Origin: CAYPEK01 sp964409645
GTDB taxonomy: Bacteria > UBP15 > UBA6099
DNA length: 64,000 nt
NCBI GenBank assembly: GCA_964409645.1
Contig: CAYPEK010000003.1
Location: forward strand, 38,970 to 102,969
Direction: 5' to 3'
This document shows positions 24,009 through 33,736 of this stretch, in pieces. Position 1 is the stretch's first letter, and each line of letters opens with the position of its first letter. Below the pieces are notes generated by a model. The model saw nothing but the letters and a program-made list of their open reading frames with translations, was not told the origin of the DNA and searched no databases. A program made the position numbers and the translations under genes.

Positions 24009-27000
24009 ATGGGCTCGACAAAGAACAAAAATATTGCTTCGAAGTTCGGTTTGATATTGACTTTTCTATTATTGGCAAGTTCCGCAAAAGCAGAAGTCGA
24101 AGCGGTGTACTTATCTCCTCATTTTCACTACGATCCGATTTTTGTTGAAGACCAGAATACCTATACGGATATCGGAATCGACAGATGCAGACGATATCTG
24201 AAATGCATAAAAGAGGACCCCGGGTGCGCGGCTGTGTTTTCCGAGATTGATTACCTGAAGCCGTTTTATGATACTTTTCCGGAGGAAAGAGAAGACGTAC
24301 GAAAATTTATCGCGGAGAACAGACTTGAACTTGGAGGTTCTTATAACGAGCCGAATGAGATGAGTGTCGGCGGAGAAGGGCTTATAAGAAACATTCTCTA
24401 TGGCAGAGCTTATCACGAAAAGGTCCTTGGAGATAAGCATGATCTCGTCTATATGCCGTTTGACGTGTTTGGCCATACGATTCAGCTTTCACAGATACTT
24501 AAGAAGTCTCGATATATCGGAATTATATGGAGGAAAGGGAATCCGGCGATTCCATCCACCGGCGGGACGACAGTACCCGGATTGCCTCAGGATTTTATAG
24601 GGTTGTCGCCGGACGGCTCGACGCTTCATCACAGGCGGGAGCATTACAAGTCGTATTATGCGGGAAGCGAGAGCGACTTGCTGGGTAAAGTTAATAAGCG
24701 GATTAAATACCAGAATACGCTTGGACTTCCGTACGATTTCGGATTGCTTTCAAGAGATGACTTTTCGTATCCTGAGCCGTGGATAATAGGGAAAACGGAA
24801 ACACTCAAGCAAAATAAGCCGCCAATATACATTTCCGGCCCGTCGGCGTATTTCTACGCGATGGACAAAAAATTGAAGGAGAATAAGGCTTGGATGCCGG
24901 TGGTGTCGCGCGATTTCTCTTTGTATCACACAGGGACGGCGCTGACCAGAGTCGATTTGAAAATTGGGTATCGATTAACGGAGAATATGTTGCTGGACTC
25001 AGAAAAGTTCAGTGTATTCGCGTCGATGTTCGGTGCCCGATATCCGTTTGCTGATCTTGATCTTGCATGGCGGCAACTGTTATTCAACCAGCATCATGAC
25101 GGAATAACAGGCACGTGCTGCGATAAATGTTTTTTTGATATGATGGCCGGATACAAGGAATCGTACGCGCTTGCTTCGTCAGCGATGTATGATGCGGCTG
25201 TTTCGATAGCTTCCTCTGTAAAAACACCAGATTTTGTAACAAAAAAGAATTATATTCCCATCGTGGTTTTTAATCCTATCGGTTGGAAAAGAACAGATGT
25301 GGTTAAGATTGATTTAAGCTCGATGCTCAATGAAGTCGTTAAAGCCGACATCTCTATATTCGATGCAAATGAGAAAGATGTAGCAGCAAGTATTGCGACT
25401 GACTCATCAGGTAAGCCTGTTCAGGCGACGTTTGTCGCAATAGATGTGCCGTCAATTGGATACAAAACATACTATTTAGCTGTAACCGATAGCAAGGCCG
25501 GAAACACGGAGAAAATGAAGGAGACGACAGGAAAATACGAAATTGAGAACGAGTTTTATTCAGTAACGGTGGACCCAGCAAGAGGCGGAAGCATCGTCGA
25601 ATTGTTAGACAAAAAAACGGGAAGAAAAGTAATTGACGACAAGACGAAATACACAGGAAATGAATTGATTGTTCTGAAGGAGGATAAGGGCGGCGAATAT
25701 CCGGCGTGGGAACTTACTACAACGAGGACGGCGGCAAAGTCGGCGGATTACGAGGCGGAGGTTGTGGTTGAGAAGAAAGCGCCTGTGAGCCGGCTTATTG
25801 TAAAAGGCGACATTCCCGAATTAGGAAAATATCAGCAAGAGATAGTCCTTACCGAAGGAGTGAAAAGGATTGATTTTATTACCAAGATACTGTCGCCCGC
25901 GGTGTCCGAAGATCCCTCAGACAGGAATTTCTGGGTCGTAAGATTTCCTGTGAAGATGAATGGAACAGGACCGATTGTCGAAGATCGTTTTTTTGCGGCA
26001 TCGAGACGTGAAAGTTTAATGCCTCTGAATTACAGAACCGATCTCGATCAGATGCTTACGCAAAGTGCTCCCTATTCGGCATTGAATTGGGTTGAAGAGG
26101 GCACAGCCGTGCGCCTTGATGTAAACGATGAGTCTGGAAAGACGGTGAAAGGGATCGCTATCGGCTTGTGCGAAATAGTTCATACGCGAAGCGCCGATTC
26201 GATTGCGGCGGCTTACGAATTGGAGAAAGCACTGATTACTAGAGGCGTAACTTGCACGCCCAGCTTTGCCGATGAGGACAGGAATAAGGATTTGTTGAAT
26301 AGGAATTTCAGATTCGTTTTGGATATCAACGGAGACAACGATTTCGTAAAAGCCGCAATCGGCAACGATGGCGTCGAAAAGAGTTTTAAAGAAAAGGTTT
26401 CCAAGGACGGCACAGCCGAGTTGATGGTACGCGCGAAGGCGAACGACGTAATTATCAGAAAGGTGGACACATTGATTATTGGCGGCTCGGATGCCGGCCA
26501 ATTGAAGAAGAGAATAGCGGATATCGCAGAAGTAGTTAGGGACAAAGCGCGACTGACTATTGACGAGAATGCCGATAAGACGGGAATCAAAGGAAATCCT
26601 CCGGATGATTATGGAATAGCCTTGATTAACAGGGGCAATCTGCTTCATAGTTTCGATTCGAACGGGACGGTTGTAATGGGATTGTTTCATTCAGTGCAAT
26701 GGGCAAGAACATTGGCCGGATTTCCTTATTCGATGACGGAGGATAAGAATCACATTTATTCATATTCGTTATATCCGCATGGAAACGATTGGCGCGAGGC
26801 GAAAACATACAGAGTCGGTATGGAAGTGAACAATCCGCTGATTGCTGTAATCAAAAAGGGAAACAATGAAAGCTTTTTGCCGATCGTAAACAGTTTTATT
26901 GATGTGGATTCGAACGGGATTGTTATCTCGGCAATAAAAGCGGCGGGCAATCCATACGCATCAATGAATACAAACGGTGGGGATGGAATCACGGAAGGGG

Positions 27001-27998
27001 TGATTTTGAGATTTTATGAGGCTGAGGGAAAACCTGAAACTTTCAAAGCCAAGTTATATGGTAAAGTCAAATCGGTTCGTAATGTCAATTTGATTGAGGA
27101 ACCAGATGGAAGAAACGAAGTGAAGCTTGTTGATGGTAATACACTAGAGATGAATGTGGGGCCCAACTCAATTGAAACACTGCTAATCGAGTATGAGACT
27201 GATGAACATTACGTGAAGCAGAAAAATAACGAAGTGGTGACGGAAGAACCGGAGTCTTCGTATTGGAAACTGAATGCCGGTGCAGCGTATGAGATGAATT
27301 CACCGGTATCGATAACGATTGGTTATCCGCCTGAAAAAATAGCGCCGGTGACGGGGATGAAGAGTTTCGACATTCAGAAGAAGAAAAAGGATGTTAAAAA
27401 AGGTAAGAATAAGCTTCGCTTAGTAGTGTCTAATAATTCAATGGTTTCAAAATTGAAAGGGAATGTGACAATCAACGCTCCGGGAAATGTAGTTCTGGAT
27501 AGGAGCGAATTGCAAGTTGAGTTGGACCCGGGGCAAGGGGAAGTATATGAATTGACTGCTGAAGCGGAGCAGGCGCCGAAAGGATATATCGAGGCGGTGA
27601 TGAAAACCAAAGAAGGCGTGTACAGAGCCTCGATGCCAGTTGGCAAACACGAAGATTTGGACGTGACTGCATCAGTTCAAAAAAATGAAGAAAAAAGTGG
27701 GAAAATAAGTGTGAAACTGCATAACAATCAGGAAGGTAAAATCGAGGGAATGATAATTCCGGTAGGTCCCGCGGAGTCATTTTTTGAAAGTAATTTAGGC
27801 TTGTATTCGACAAATTCGGATTTTAAGGAAATAGAAACAGGGAAGCCGGTTAAATATTCATTGGAAACAGGAAAAGATTTCACTGTGGATATTTCTTACG
27901 ATGGGAATTTCTCGCCATTGTCTTTGAATTCATGGATAATGTTGAAAATAACATACAACGACGCTGTAAAATATCTGCCGGTAAAAATCGAAGGATAG
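24009..27998 (+). CDS. Large secreted GH38 alpha-mannosidase-like glycoside hydrolase
   Basis: A 1329-aa protein with a signal peptide (cleavage near SSAKA-EV). The GH38 catalytic domain starts at once: SPHFHYDP with zinc ligands H40 and D42, MPFDVFGH with the nucleophile D152, and NQHHDGITGT (H362/H363, D364) with the last zinc His. The all-beta GH38 C-terminal region follows to ~1050. After it come ~280 residues in two beta-rich repeats (KNKLRLVVSNNSMVSKLKGNV and later GKISVKLHNNQEGKIEG) resembling NEW3/CARDB-like modules, unusual for GH38. The enzyme would trim alpha-mannosides in the periplasm or outside the cell. ATG 24009 is preferred over GTG 23997. Confidence 0.82.
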   Translation: MGSTKNKNIASKFGLILTFLLLASSAKAEVEAVYLSPHFHYDPIFVEDQNTYTDIGIDRCRRYLKCIKEDPGCAAVFSEIDYLKPFYDTFPEEREDVRKFIAENRLELGGSYNEPNEMSVGGEGLIRNILYGRAYHEKVLGDKHDLVYMPFDVFGHTIQLSQILKKSRYIGIIWRKGNPAIPSTGGTTVPGLPQDFIGLSPDGSTLHHRREHYKSYYAGSESDLLGKVNKRIKYQNTLGLPYDFGLLSRDDFSYPEPWIIGKTETLKQNKPPIYISGPSAYFYAMDKKLKENKAWMPVVSRDFSLYHTGTALTRVDLKIGYRLTENMLLDSEKFSVFASMFGARYPFADLDLAWRQLLFNQHHDGITGTCCDKCFFDMMAGYKESYALASSAMYDAAVSIASSVKTPDFVTKKNYIPIVVFNPIGWKRTDVVKIDLSSMLNEVVKADISIFDANEKDVAASIATDSSGKPVQATFVAIDVPSIGYKTYYLAVTDSKAGNTEKMKETTGKYEIENEFYSVTVDPARGGSIVELLDKKTGRKVIDDKTKYTGNELIVLKEDKGGEYPAWELTTTRTAAKSADYEAEVVVEKKAPVSRLIVKGDIPELGKYQQEIVLTEGVKRIDFITKILSPAVSEDPSDRNFWVVRFPVKMNGTGPIVEDRFFAASRRESLMPLNYRTDLDQMLTQSAPYSALNWVEEGTAVRLDVNDESGKTVKGIAIGLCEIVHTRSADSIAAAYELEKALITRGVTCTPSFADEDRNKDLLNRNFRFVLDINGDNDFVKAAIGNDGVEKSFKEKVSKDGTAELMVRAKANDVIIRKVDTLIIGGSDAGQLKKRIADIAEVVRDKARLTIDENADKTGIKGNPPDDYGIALINRGNLLHSFDSNGTVVMGLFHSVQWARTLAGFPYSMTEDKNHIYSYSLYPHGNDWREAKTYRVGMEVNNPLIAVIKKGNNESFLPIVNSFIDVDSNGIVISAIKAAGNPYASMNTNGGDGITEGVILRFYEAEGKPETFKAKLYGKVKSVRNVNLIEEPDGRNEVKLVDGNTLEMNVGPNSIETLLIEYETDEHYVKQKNNEVVTEEPESSYWKLNAGAAYEMNSPVSITIGYPPEKIAPVTGMKSFDIQKKKKDVKKGKNKLRLVVSNNSMVSKLKGNVTINAPGNVVLDRSELQVELDPGQGEVYELTAEAEQAPKGYIEAVMKTKEGVYRASMPVGKHEDLDVTASVQKNEEKSGKISVKLHNNQEGKIEGMIIPVGPAESFFESNLGLYSTNSDFKEIETGKPVKYSLETGKDFTVDISYDGNFSPLSLNSWIMLKITYNDAVKYLPVKIEG

Positions 27999-28430
27999 TC
28001 ACCTGACTATATCGAGTACAATGCCGCGTTCTGAAATTAATTCATTAATTATTACATTGAGATCGTATTCCGTGATTTGATCGAATTTTATAGGCTTTGT
28101 TTGCTTAATCAGCTCACCGGTTTCCTTATGAATGAGTTGGACTCTGAATTCATTTATCTGCGCCCACAAGCGGATTGTATAAGGGGAGTGCCTCAATGCT
28201 TGATGCTGGTTAAATCGATTCAACGCTTCGATAATGACTCGCCAAAGCTCGGGATCCGGTCTTTTAATGTCTGAATATTGGTATTTTGGCCTGTCGCCTT
28301 TTTTATCTTTAGCGTCGGGTTGATTGACTACTCTTCTGTCAGAAATACGATCAGTCGGTCTGACATCGTTTTTGACATCAGGAGTGTAGTTCGAAATCGA
28401 GCCGATTGTTTTATTAAACTGATCCGACAT
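27999..28430 (-). CDS. FlaG-like small protein
   Basis: A 143-aa protein. The N-terminal half is polar and low complexity. The C-terminal half (RFNQHQALRHSPYTIRLWAQ, then FRVQLIHKETGELIKQ) has the FlaG layout, in which a conserved beta-hairpin reads as V-x-V-x-D-x-x-T-G-E-V-I-R. Here TGELIKQ fits. FlaG affects flagellar filament length in known species. It is a pattern match only; a 30-residue tail goes beyond the usual FlaG end. Its stop directly abuts the stop of the GH38 gene with no base between. Confidence 0.45.
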   Translation of the reverse strand: MSDQFNKTIGSISNYTPDVKNDVRPTDRISDRRVVNQPDAKDKKGDRPKYQYSDIKRPDPELWRVIIEALNRFNQHQALRHSPYTIRLWAQINEFRVQLIHKETGELIKQTKPIKFDQITEYDLNVIINELISERGIVLDIVR

Positions 28431-28457
28431 ATCGTTTGTTCATATTAATTATAACAG

Positions 28458-29339
28458 TTATTTGCCAATGGTTTTGATATTGCTCAATTTTATTTCCGAC
28501 ATAATCATTGCCGCGAAAATCAAAAATGCGCCCGATACGGCTTTTCCGGATAAGCTTTCGCCAAGATATAAGTAAGCGACAACAGCGGCGAAAACCGGTT
28601 CAAAAGAATAAATAATTACTGCTTTTATTTCGCTTACATTTCTTTGAAGATGAGACTGAACTATATAAATGTAGGCTGTTGCAAATATCGCGCAGAACAG
28701 AATTGCTCTGACGACAACCCAGTCGAGGGAAATTGTCAGACCGCCGTTGATTATGAAGCCGGATAGCAATGAAAATACGGAGACGATGAACAGTTGTATT
28801 ATTGTGAACAATGAGGCGTCCACATCATCGGGTAGCCTTCCGACCAAAACAATCTGAAGACCGAATCCGATTGCGCAAAGAAATGCGAGCAGGTCGCCAA
28901 AATTGAGTCTTATCGGAAAGTTCAATGTCATCAGAACCAAACCGGCAAGAGCAGCGAAAACCGAAATTAATTGGATAACTGTCGGAAGTTTTCTGTCGAT
29001 TATTGTGACATACACCGGAACGAGGACAACGCACAGGCCGGTGATGAAAGCGGAGTTTGAAGCGGATGTGTATTTCAATGAAAAAGTCTGAAGTAAGAAG
29101 GAAACCGCAAGTATGATTCCGGAAATAATCGAAAATACGATCGTCTTCTTGTTAATCTTTTTGAAGTTTTTAGTAAAGAAAAGCCCTATGATTATGCTTG
29201 CGATGGCGAATCTTATTCCCACAAATGAGAAAGGGTCAACGATTGTTACCGCTTCTTTTACAATTACAAATGTGCATCCCCAAAAGAAAACGCCGATGAG
29301 CAGAAGCAATGATGCTATAAAAGAACTACTTTTCTTCAT
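28458..29339 (-). CDS. EamA/DMT-superfamily metabolite exporter
   Basis: A 293-aa membrane protein with ten predicted helices in two repeated halves, each of EamA type (FVIVKEAVTIVDPFSFVGIRF in the first, IIYSFEPVFAAVVAYLYLGE in the second). Family members export amino acids, nucleosides or other metabolites. The substrate cannot be told. It lies 27 bp upstream of the FlaG-like gene on the same strand and may be cotranscribed with it. Confidence 0.85.
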   Translation of the reverse strand: MKKSSSFIASLLLLIGVFFWGCTFVIVKEAVTIVDPFSFVGIRFAIASIIIGLFFTKNFKKINKKTIVFSIISGIILAVSFLLQTFSLKYTSASNSAFITGLCVVLVPVYVTIIDRKLPTVIQLISVFAALAGLVLMTLNFPIRLNFGDLLAFLCAIGFGLQIVLVGRLPDDVDASLFTIIQLFIVSVFSLLSGFIINGGLTISLDWVVVRAILFCAIFATAYIYIVQSHLQRNVSEIKAVIIYSFEPVFAAVVAYLYLGESLSGKAVSGAFLIFAAMIMSEIKLSNIKTIGK

Positions 29340-29406
29340 CCGTATAAGTATAGCAATTTAAAGGAATGATTGTGATATAATTTTTGCAATTACGGAGGGT
29401 ATCGCT

Positions 29407-29835
29407 ATGAGTTCAAGAAGACTGACCGGCGAAGAGATAAAAATGTTGGAAAGAGTATTCGGCGATGAAATAGATTACAAAAAGATAAAAATAAACGAGG
29501 ACCATTGGACATCGCAGATAGAAGGAGTCGGCGCTTTTGTATTCGGAAACAATATTCAATTAAGCGGAAAATACAAAAATGACAGAAGGATTTTGATACA
29601 TGAAACCGCGCATGTATGGCAGTTCCAGAAAACGATGGGTTGGGAATATTTCTTCAGCGCACTTTTCGATCATATACTGGCAAGAATCGACGGTCATGAT
29701 CCATATGATTACTTGAAAGTGCTTGGAAAGAAAGCATGGGAAAAGTGGGGCGTTGAACAGCAAGCGCAATGGATCGGAGACAATGAGAAACTCCCGCCTT
29801 TCGAGATCAGATTCCCGAAAGTAAAAAAAGCATGA
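29407..29835 (+). CDS. DUF4157-like HExxH protein
   Basis: A 142-aa protein with LTGEEIKMLERVFGDEIDY at the N-terminus and HETAHVWQFQ with H65-E66-xx-H69, a zinc metalloprotease motif. This combination matches DUF4157-like proteins often seen near contractile injection or Rhs systems, but none is present here. The catalytic glutamate is kept, so it may be active. TATAAT at 29376-29381 with a weak -35 and GGAGGG 7 nt before the ATG support independent expression. Confidence 0.7.
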   Translation: MSSRRLTGEEIKMLERVFGDEIDYKKIKINEDHWTSQIEGVGAFVFGNNIQLSGKYKNDRRILIHETAHVWQFQKTMGWEYFFSALFDHILARIDGHDPYDYLKVLGKKAWEKWGVEQQAQWIGDNEKLPPFEIRFPKVKKA

Positions 29836-29837
29836 AA

Positions 29838-30290
29838 TCAGTTATCAGTGCTGCGACTCGCAATGTCGGATATAATCTCAGCCGATCTCTGTACGAAAAC
29901 CGAACATTTAGTCTGGAAAACGCCCGCCTCTTTCGCTGCGGTGTGACCTTCGTGTGTGCTTATGTCAAAGCCCAATAAATCCGTACATTCAATTGTTCCG
30001 AATTCTTCAGAAAATCTCTTTTCCAATTCCGACACTTTCGAATAGATTTTCTCGCGGTCTTCATCTGGCTTATCTCTACCGGAAAGAAGGCCTAATGCTA
30101 TGACTGCGCCCGAAAAAGCGCCGCAAATATGATCTGTGCGGCTTATTCCGCCTCCGAACCCGCTCGCCATTCGCGGGGCCATTTTGCATTTGATATCAAA
30201 GGTTTCCATGAAGGCGAGCAGAACACTTTCCGCACAGTTGTAACCGGACTTGAAGTGGTTTAATGCAATATCAGCTATTTTCTGTTCCAT
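29838..30290 (-). CDS. C-GCAxxG-C-C family (putative redox) protein
   Basis: A 150-aa protein with the family's spaced cysteines: GYNCAES (C19), HICGAFSGA (C56) and later IECTDLLG plus a C-terminal Cys. The family is common in anaerobes, often close to redox enzymes, and its function is not established. The Gly-rich ASGFGGGISRTDHICG stretch is fully conserved in type. It is convergent with the DUF4157-like gene, with a 2-bp gap. Confidence 0.85.
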   Translation of the reverse strand: MEQKIADIALNHFKSGYNCAESVLLAFMETFDIKCKMAPRMASGFGGGISRTDHICGAFSGAVIALGLLSGRDKPDEDREKIYSKVSELEKRFSEEFGTIECTDLLGFDISTHEGHTAAKEAGVFQTKCSVFVQRSAEIISDIASRSTDN

Positions 30291-30351
30291 GACAGCCTCG
30301 CTTCATAATTAAAAATCATCACAATCTATACAAACGTCAAAATATAAGTTG

Positions 30352-33300
30352 TCAAAATGCAACCTTAATTGACTTTATCTCATAATGAGAGATTGGAATT
30401 TCAAGTTTGATGTCCTTTGGTGTATCCAATTTAGCAATTTCGCGTTCTACAAGGTTGGTTTCTATGACTTTCTTTGGTTGCGCCGGCAGATTGATTGTCG
30501 CTTTCGTATCGATCCCCGAAGTTTCAACCAGTCTGATGATGAATCCGTTTCCGTCCTCCGCTTGCTTAATAGTAGAGATGACAACATTATGCGGGGCAGC
30601 AGAGAAGAAAGAGCGGCTCTTTCCCAATTTACCGGAATGGGTGTCTGCTCTGACTGCTATGATCGGATCGTTGTATTCTGCGCCTCGAAGGGGAGCGTCA
30701 GCACCGGGCCAGTCGCCGACATGCGGATAGAGCGCGTATGGAATGCTGTGGAACCCGTCATCGGCGACAGGGTCGGGTCCGGTCGGAGCGCGCAGCATTG
30801 TCATTCTGAGTACGTTATCCTTCACGTCATATCCGTATTTACTGAAACTCAACAGTGTCACACCGTATGATTTATCAGTATTTGTGTAATCGACCCATTT
30901 ATGGCCGCTCATTTCCCATTTCGCTTTTTCCGCGGGTGTTTTCGGTTTTGCTACTCGATTGATTGTTGCGTATGGGATTTCAAACGTGGCATATTCGCTG
31001 TCCAAGTTAAGATTGAAAGCGGATTTTAGGAAAATATTTCTGTCATGCCATTCGGCATCGAGCCGTCCGTAGATAATCGGTGAACCGGCTACGAGCGAAT
31101 AATAAGATTTGAAATCATCTTTTTCGACAAACTTGCGGTGCGCCATGATTGTTATGCGCACTGGACCGTTTTCAACGATTTTAACTTCGTCGGCATCCGG
31201 CATAACCATTGCGCCGCCATCCGCGGGGAACCGTGGGTCCCATGCATCGGCTGATTTGCTCTCCTGATACGCCTGAAGCTGGAAGCCGGCTTTGCCGGTC
31301 TCAAAAATCTCGCGGTTGTTCTTCTTATCGAATATACTGCTGACCCATCCTGTTTTTGGATCGACTTTAACTTTGAAGTAATCGTTTTCAATCATGTTTG
31401 AATCGCCGGTCAGTAGTCCAGCCTTAGCGGTTGAGTTCCTGCCTTCGACAAGTCGGTATATTGAGTAGCCCATTGCGGGAATGTTTTTCGCGAAGAATGC
31501 AGCAGAAACAGAACCATCGGTGTTTGCGACGATTTGAACCGGAATTTCGGCGCCTGTTTCGTCGAAAACCGAAACCGCAGTGGTTCCGGCTGCGAGCGGA
31601 GTTTCTACAACACCGTCACGATTCCACGAGAGACCGTTGAAAAGAACAAGCGGAATACCCTGACCTGACGTATCGGCGTCTTTCATGATCGAGGCCATCG
31701 CGGTGTCAGTTACCTCTTTGCACTGGCCGGCTATCCAAGCGTGGTCTTTATCCGCATCTTTGTAAACCGGAGTGATTGACGAACCGGGCAGAATGTCATG
31801 GAACTGGTTGAACAGCAGGATTTTCCATGCTTCCTCAATTTTGCCAAGAGGATAGGACAGCCCTGTTTTGATCGTGGCTATTGTCGAGAATTTTTCGGAG
31901 TTCATGAGGCGAATTTCATTGCGCCTATTGTTGTTTTTCGTTCTTGCCTGAGAAGTGTACGTGCCGCGGTGATACTCGAGGTAGAGTTCATCTTTCCATG
32001 TCGGGAAATGCAGACTTTTGTCGGCCTCCAGCATTTTGTTGAAGACATTCTCAGCAGTTGTGAATTCAACTTTTGGAAAGAGAGGTGATTCTCTGAAACC
32101 GTAGGCGCGTTCGACGTAATCGCGAGGTATTCCGCCGCCGTGATCGCCGATGCCGAATATTACTATGTTGCTATCGACGCCATGTTTGGCATTCATGTTG
32201 GAAAGCTGATTTGCCATGACGACACCATCGACGTTCTCACCGTAGCCGCCTTGCGGGAAATAAGTGAGGATTTTGGAACCGTCCGGAGCTTCCCACCAGA
32301 AAAGGTTGTAGGGGAATTTTGTCGTGTCGTTCCAGCTTATTTTCTGAGTTACGAACCCACGCATATCGCTTTTCTTCAGAATTTGCGGAAGATTCCAGTT
32401 GTAACCGAAGGAGTCTGGAGTCCATCCCACCGTGCTAACAATTCCGAGCTTTTCTTTCGAGTATTTTCTCCCATAGAAAAACTGGCGGACATAACTTTCT
32501 CCGGCGGGAATATTGCCGTCAGGTTCCACCCATTCGGCTCCAACCGGTTCCCATTTGCCGGCCTTAATATCCTTCTGAATTTGTTTGAATAATTCTGGGT
32601 AATCATTTTCCATCCATCTATAACAATGCATCTGGTTCGCGGCATAAATCAAATCAGGAAAGTCTTTTTGAAGTGCAAGAATGCCTTCACTCGTTCCTTT
32701 CCATACAATGTTTTCACCTTCATTCTTGTCCCACAACCACGCCGGGTCGATGTGTGAATAGCCTATCATGTACATAGTGTACTTTTTTAAAATCTTGGTT
32801 AACGGCTCAAGCACTTTATTGCATTTGTCGAGTGATGCTACGAAGCCTGCTTTGTCGCCGTTCTTCAAGGCTTCCATGTCGATTGTATCTGCTGCCTGAT
32901 CGAGAACGGGGACCCATTTCTGCGGGTCTTCTCCCGCGACTTTTAGAACAGTGTCTAACGACTCGAATGATTGATTGAACGCGGCAACTCTGAGTTGAAG
33001 GTCTTCAAAAACTGCATATTGTATTCCAAGAACTCTCAGAAGACCGGGATAATTACCGTTTCGTGTTACTTTTATAACAATATAATATTCATCTCCCGGA
33101 TTTGCCTTCTCTGTGATAACGATGTTACCGCCCGATCTGCTGAATTGTTGCTTCAGCTCTTTGTTCACATATATCTCGCCGTGATCCTCCACGTTTGCCA
33201 CGAAAGAGATTTTTGTGCCTTTAATAGGGACTCCTAAAATCTTTTCTGGTACCGTATATTTTGTTCTGATCCAGACTGAAGGGGTGTCGCCCCAGAAATA

Positions 33301-33522
33301 TCCCGGAGCTGCTTTTTTAAACTTTTTTGATGGAGTATTGAAGTCGAATACCTCTTCCTGAGAAAGCTTATTAGTCATTTGCCAGCTTTTGATCGGCTGT
33401 TGAATCATGCTTGATAAATCTGCTACAACCGAGTTCAACTTGGTTGCGACTGCATAAGAATTAATTTCGAAGCAGGCCGCAAGCAGGAACGCGAAGATGA
33501 TTGTGAATGCAACTTTTTTCAT
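30352..33522 (-). CDS. GH38 alpha-mannosidase lipoprotein
   Basis: A 1056-aa protein. The N-terminus ends in a lipobox (LLAAC, C17), so it is probably lipid-anchored. A ~240-residue N-terminal region including a jelly-roll-like segment (PGDEYYIVIKVTRNGNYPG) precedes the catalytic domain: YSHIDPAWLW with zinc ligands H257 and D259, TPDSFGY with nucleophile D370, and LFNQFHDILPGS with the C-terminal zinc His. This is the bacterial GH38 type distinct from the enzyme at 24009-27998. It releases alpha-linked mannose. GGAGGAAAAAC before the ATG is a strong ribosome-binding site. Confidence 0.92.
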   Translation of the reverse strand: MKKVAFTIIFAFLLAACFEINSYAVATKLNSVVADLSSMIQQPIKSWQMTNKLSQEEVFDFNTPSKKFKKAAPGYFWGDTPSVWIRTKYTVPEKILGVPIKGTKISFVANVEDHGEIYVNKELKQQFSRSGGNIVITEKANPGDEYYIVIKVTRNGNYPGLLRVLGIQYAVFEDLQLRVAAFNQSFESLDTVLKVAGEDPQKWVPVLDQAADTIDMEALKNGDKAGFVASLDKCNKVLEPLTKILKKYTMYMIGYSHIDPAWLWDKNEGENIVWKGTSEGILALQKDFPDLIYAANQMHCYRWMENDYPELFKQIQKDIKAGKWEPVGAEWVEPDGNIPAGESYVRQFFYGRKYSKEKLGIVSTVGWTPDSFGYNWNLPQILKKSDMRGFVTQKISWNDTTKFPYNLFWWEAPDGSKILTYFPQGGYGENVDGVVMANQLSNMNAKHGVDSNIVIFGIGDHGGGIPRDYVERAYGFRESPLFPKVEFTTAENVFNKMLEADKSLHFPTWKDELYLEYHRGTYTSQARTKNNNRRNEIRLMNSEKFSTIATIKTGLSYPLGKIEEAWKILLFNQFHDILPGSSITPVYKDADKDHAWIAGQCKEVTDTAMASIMKDADTSGQGIPLVLFNGLSWNRDGVVETPLAAGTTAVSVFDETGAEIPVQIVANTDGSVSAAFFAKNIPAMGYSIYRLVEGRNSTAKAGLLTGDSNMIENDYFKVKVDPKTGWVSSIFDKKNNREIFETGKAGFQLQAYQESKSADAWDPRFPADGGAMVMPDADEVKIVENGPVRITIMAHRKFVEKDDFKSYYSLVAGSPIIYGRLDAEWHDRNIFLKSAFNLNLDSEYATFEIPYATINRVAKPKTPAEKAKWEMSGHKWVDYTNTDKSYGVTLLSFSKYGYDVKDNVLRMTMLRAPTGPDPVADDGFHSIPYALYPHVGDWPGADAPLRGAEYNDPIIAVRADTHSGKLGKSRSFFSAAPHNVVISTIKQAEDGNGFIIRLVETSGIDTKATINLPAQPKKVIETNLVEREIAKLDTPKDIKLEIPISHYEIKSIKVAF

Positions 33523-33640
33523 GTTTTTCCTCCGATTCTAAATCGTACAAAATAATAAAAAATCATTTCGCCATTCTATTTTATAAATGATAATATATCA
33601 ACATTGAAAAACTGAATAAATAAGCAGTACATAAGGAGAT

Positions 33641-33736
33641 ATGCACAAAAAAAGAATACTTTTACCGCCCATGGAATCGTTGACGAGTAGGCTGGGCGGA
33701 AGTATTATTGATAAAAATAGGAATGGACTACTATGA
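33641..33736 (+). CDS. 31-aa leader ORF translationally coupled to the HD-GYP gene
   Basis: A 31-codon ORF starting MHKKRILLPPMESL, preceded by AAGGAGAT directly before the ATG, a strong ribosome-binding sequence. Its TGA overlaps the ATG of the HD-GYP gene as ATGA at 33733-33736. A strong start plus an exact overlap is typical of a coupled small gene or leader peptide. It has no signal or membrane segment. It is too short for most gene finders. The product is unknown and it could matter only for coupling. Confidence 0.55.
   Translation: MHKKRILLPPMESLTSRLGGSIIDKNRNGLL

Noticed and set aside
24111..27813. Several 60-220 codon frames opposite the large GH38 gene
   Set aside because: Shadows of the real coding frame, with no family motifs.
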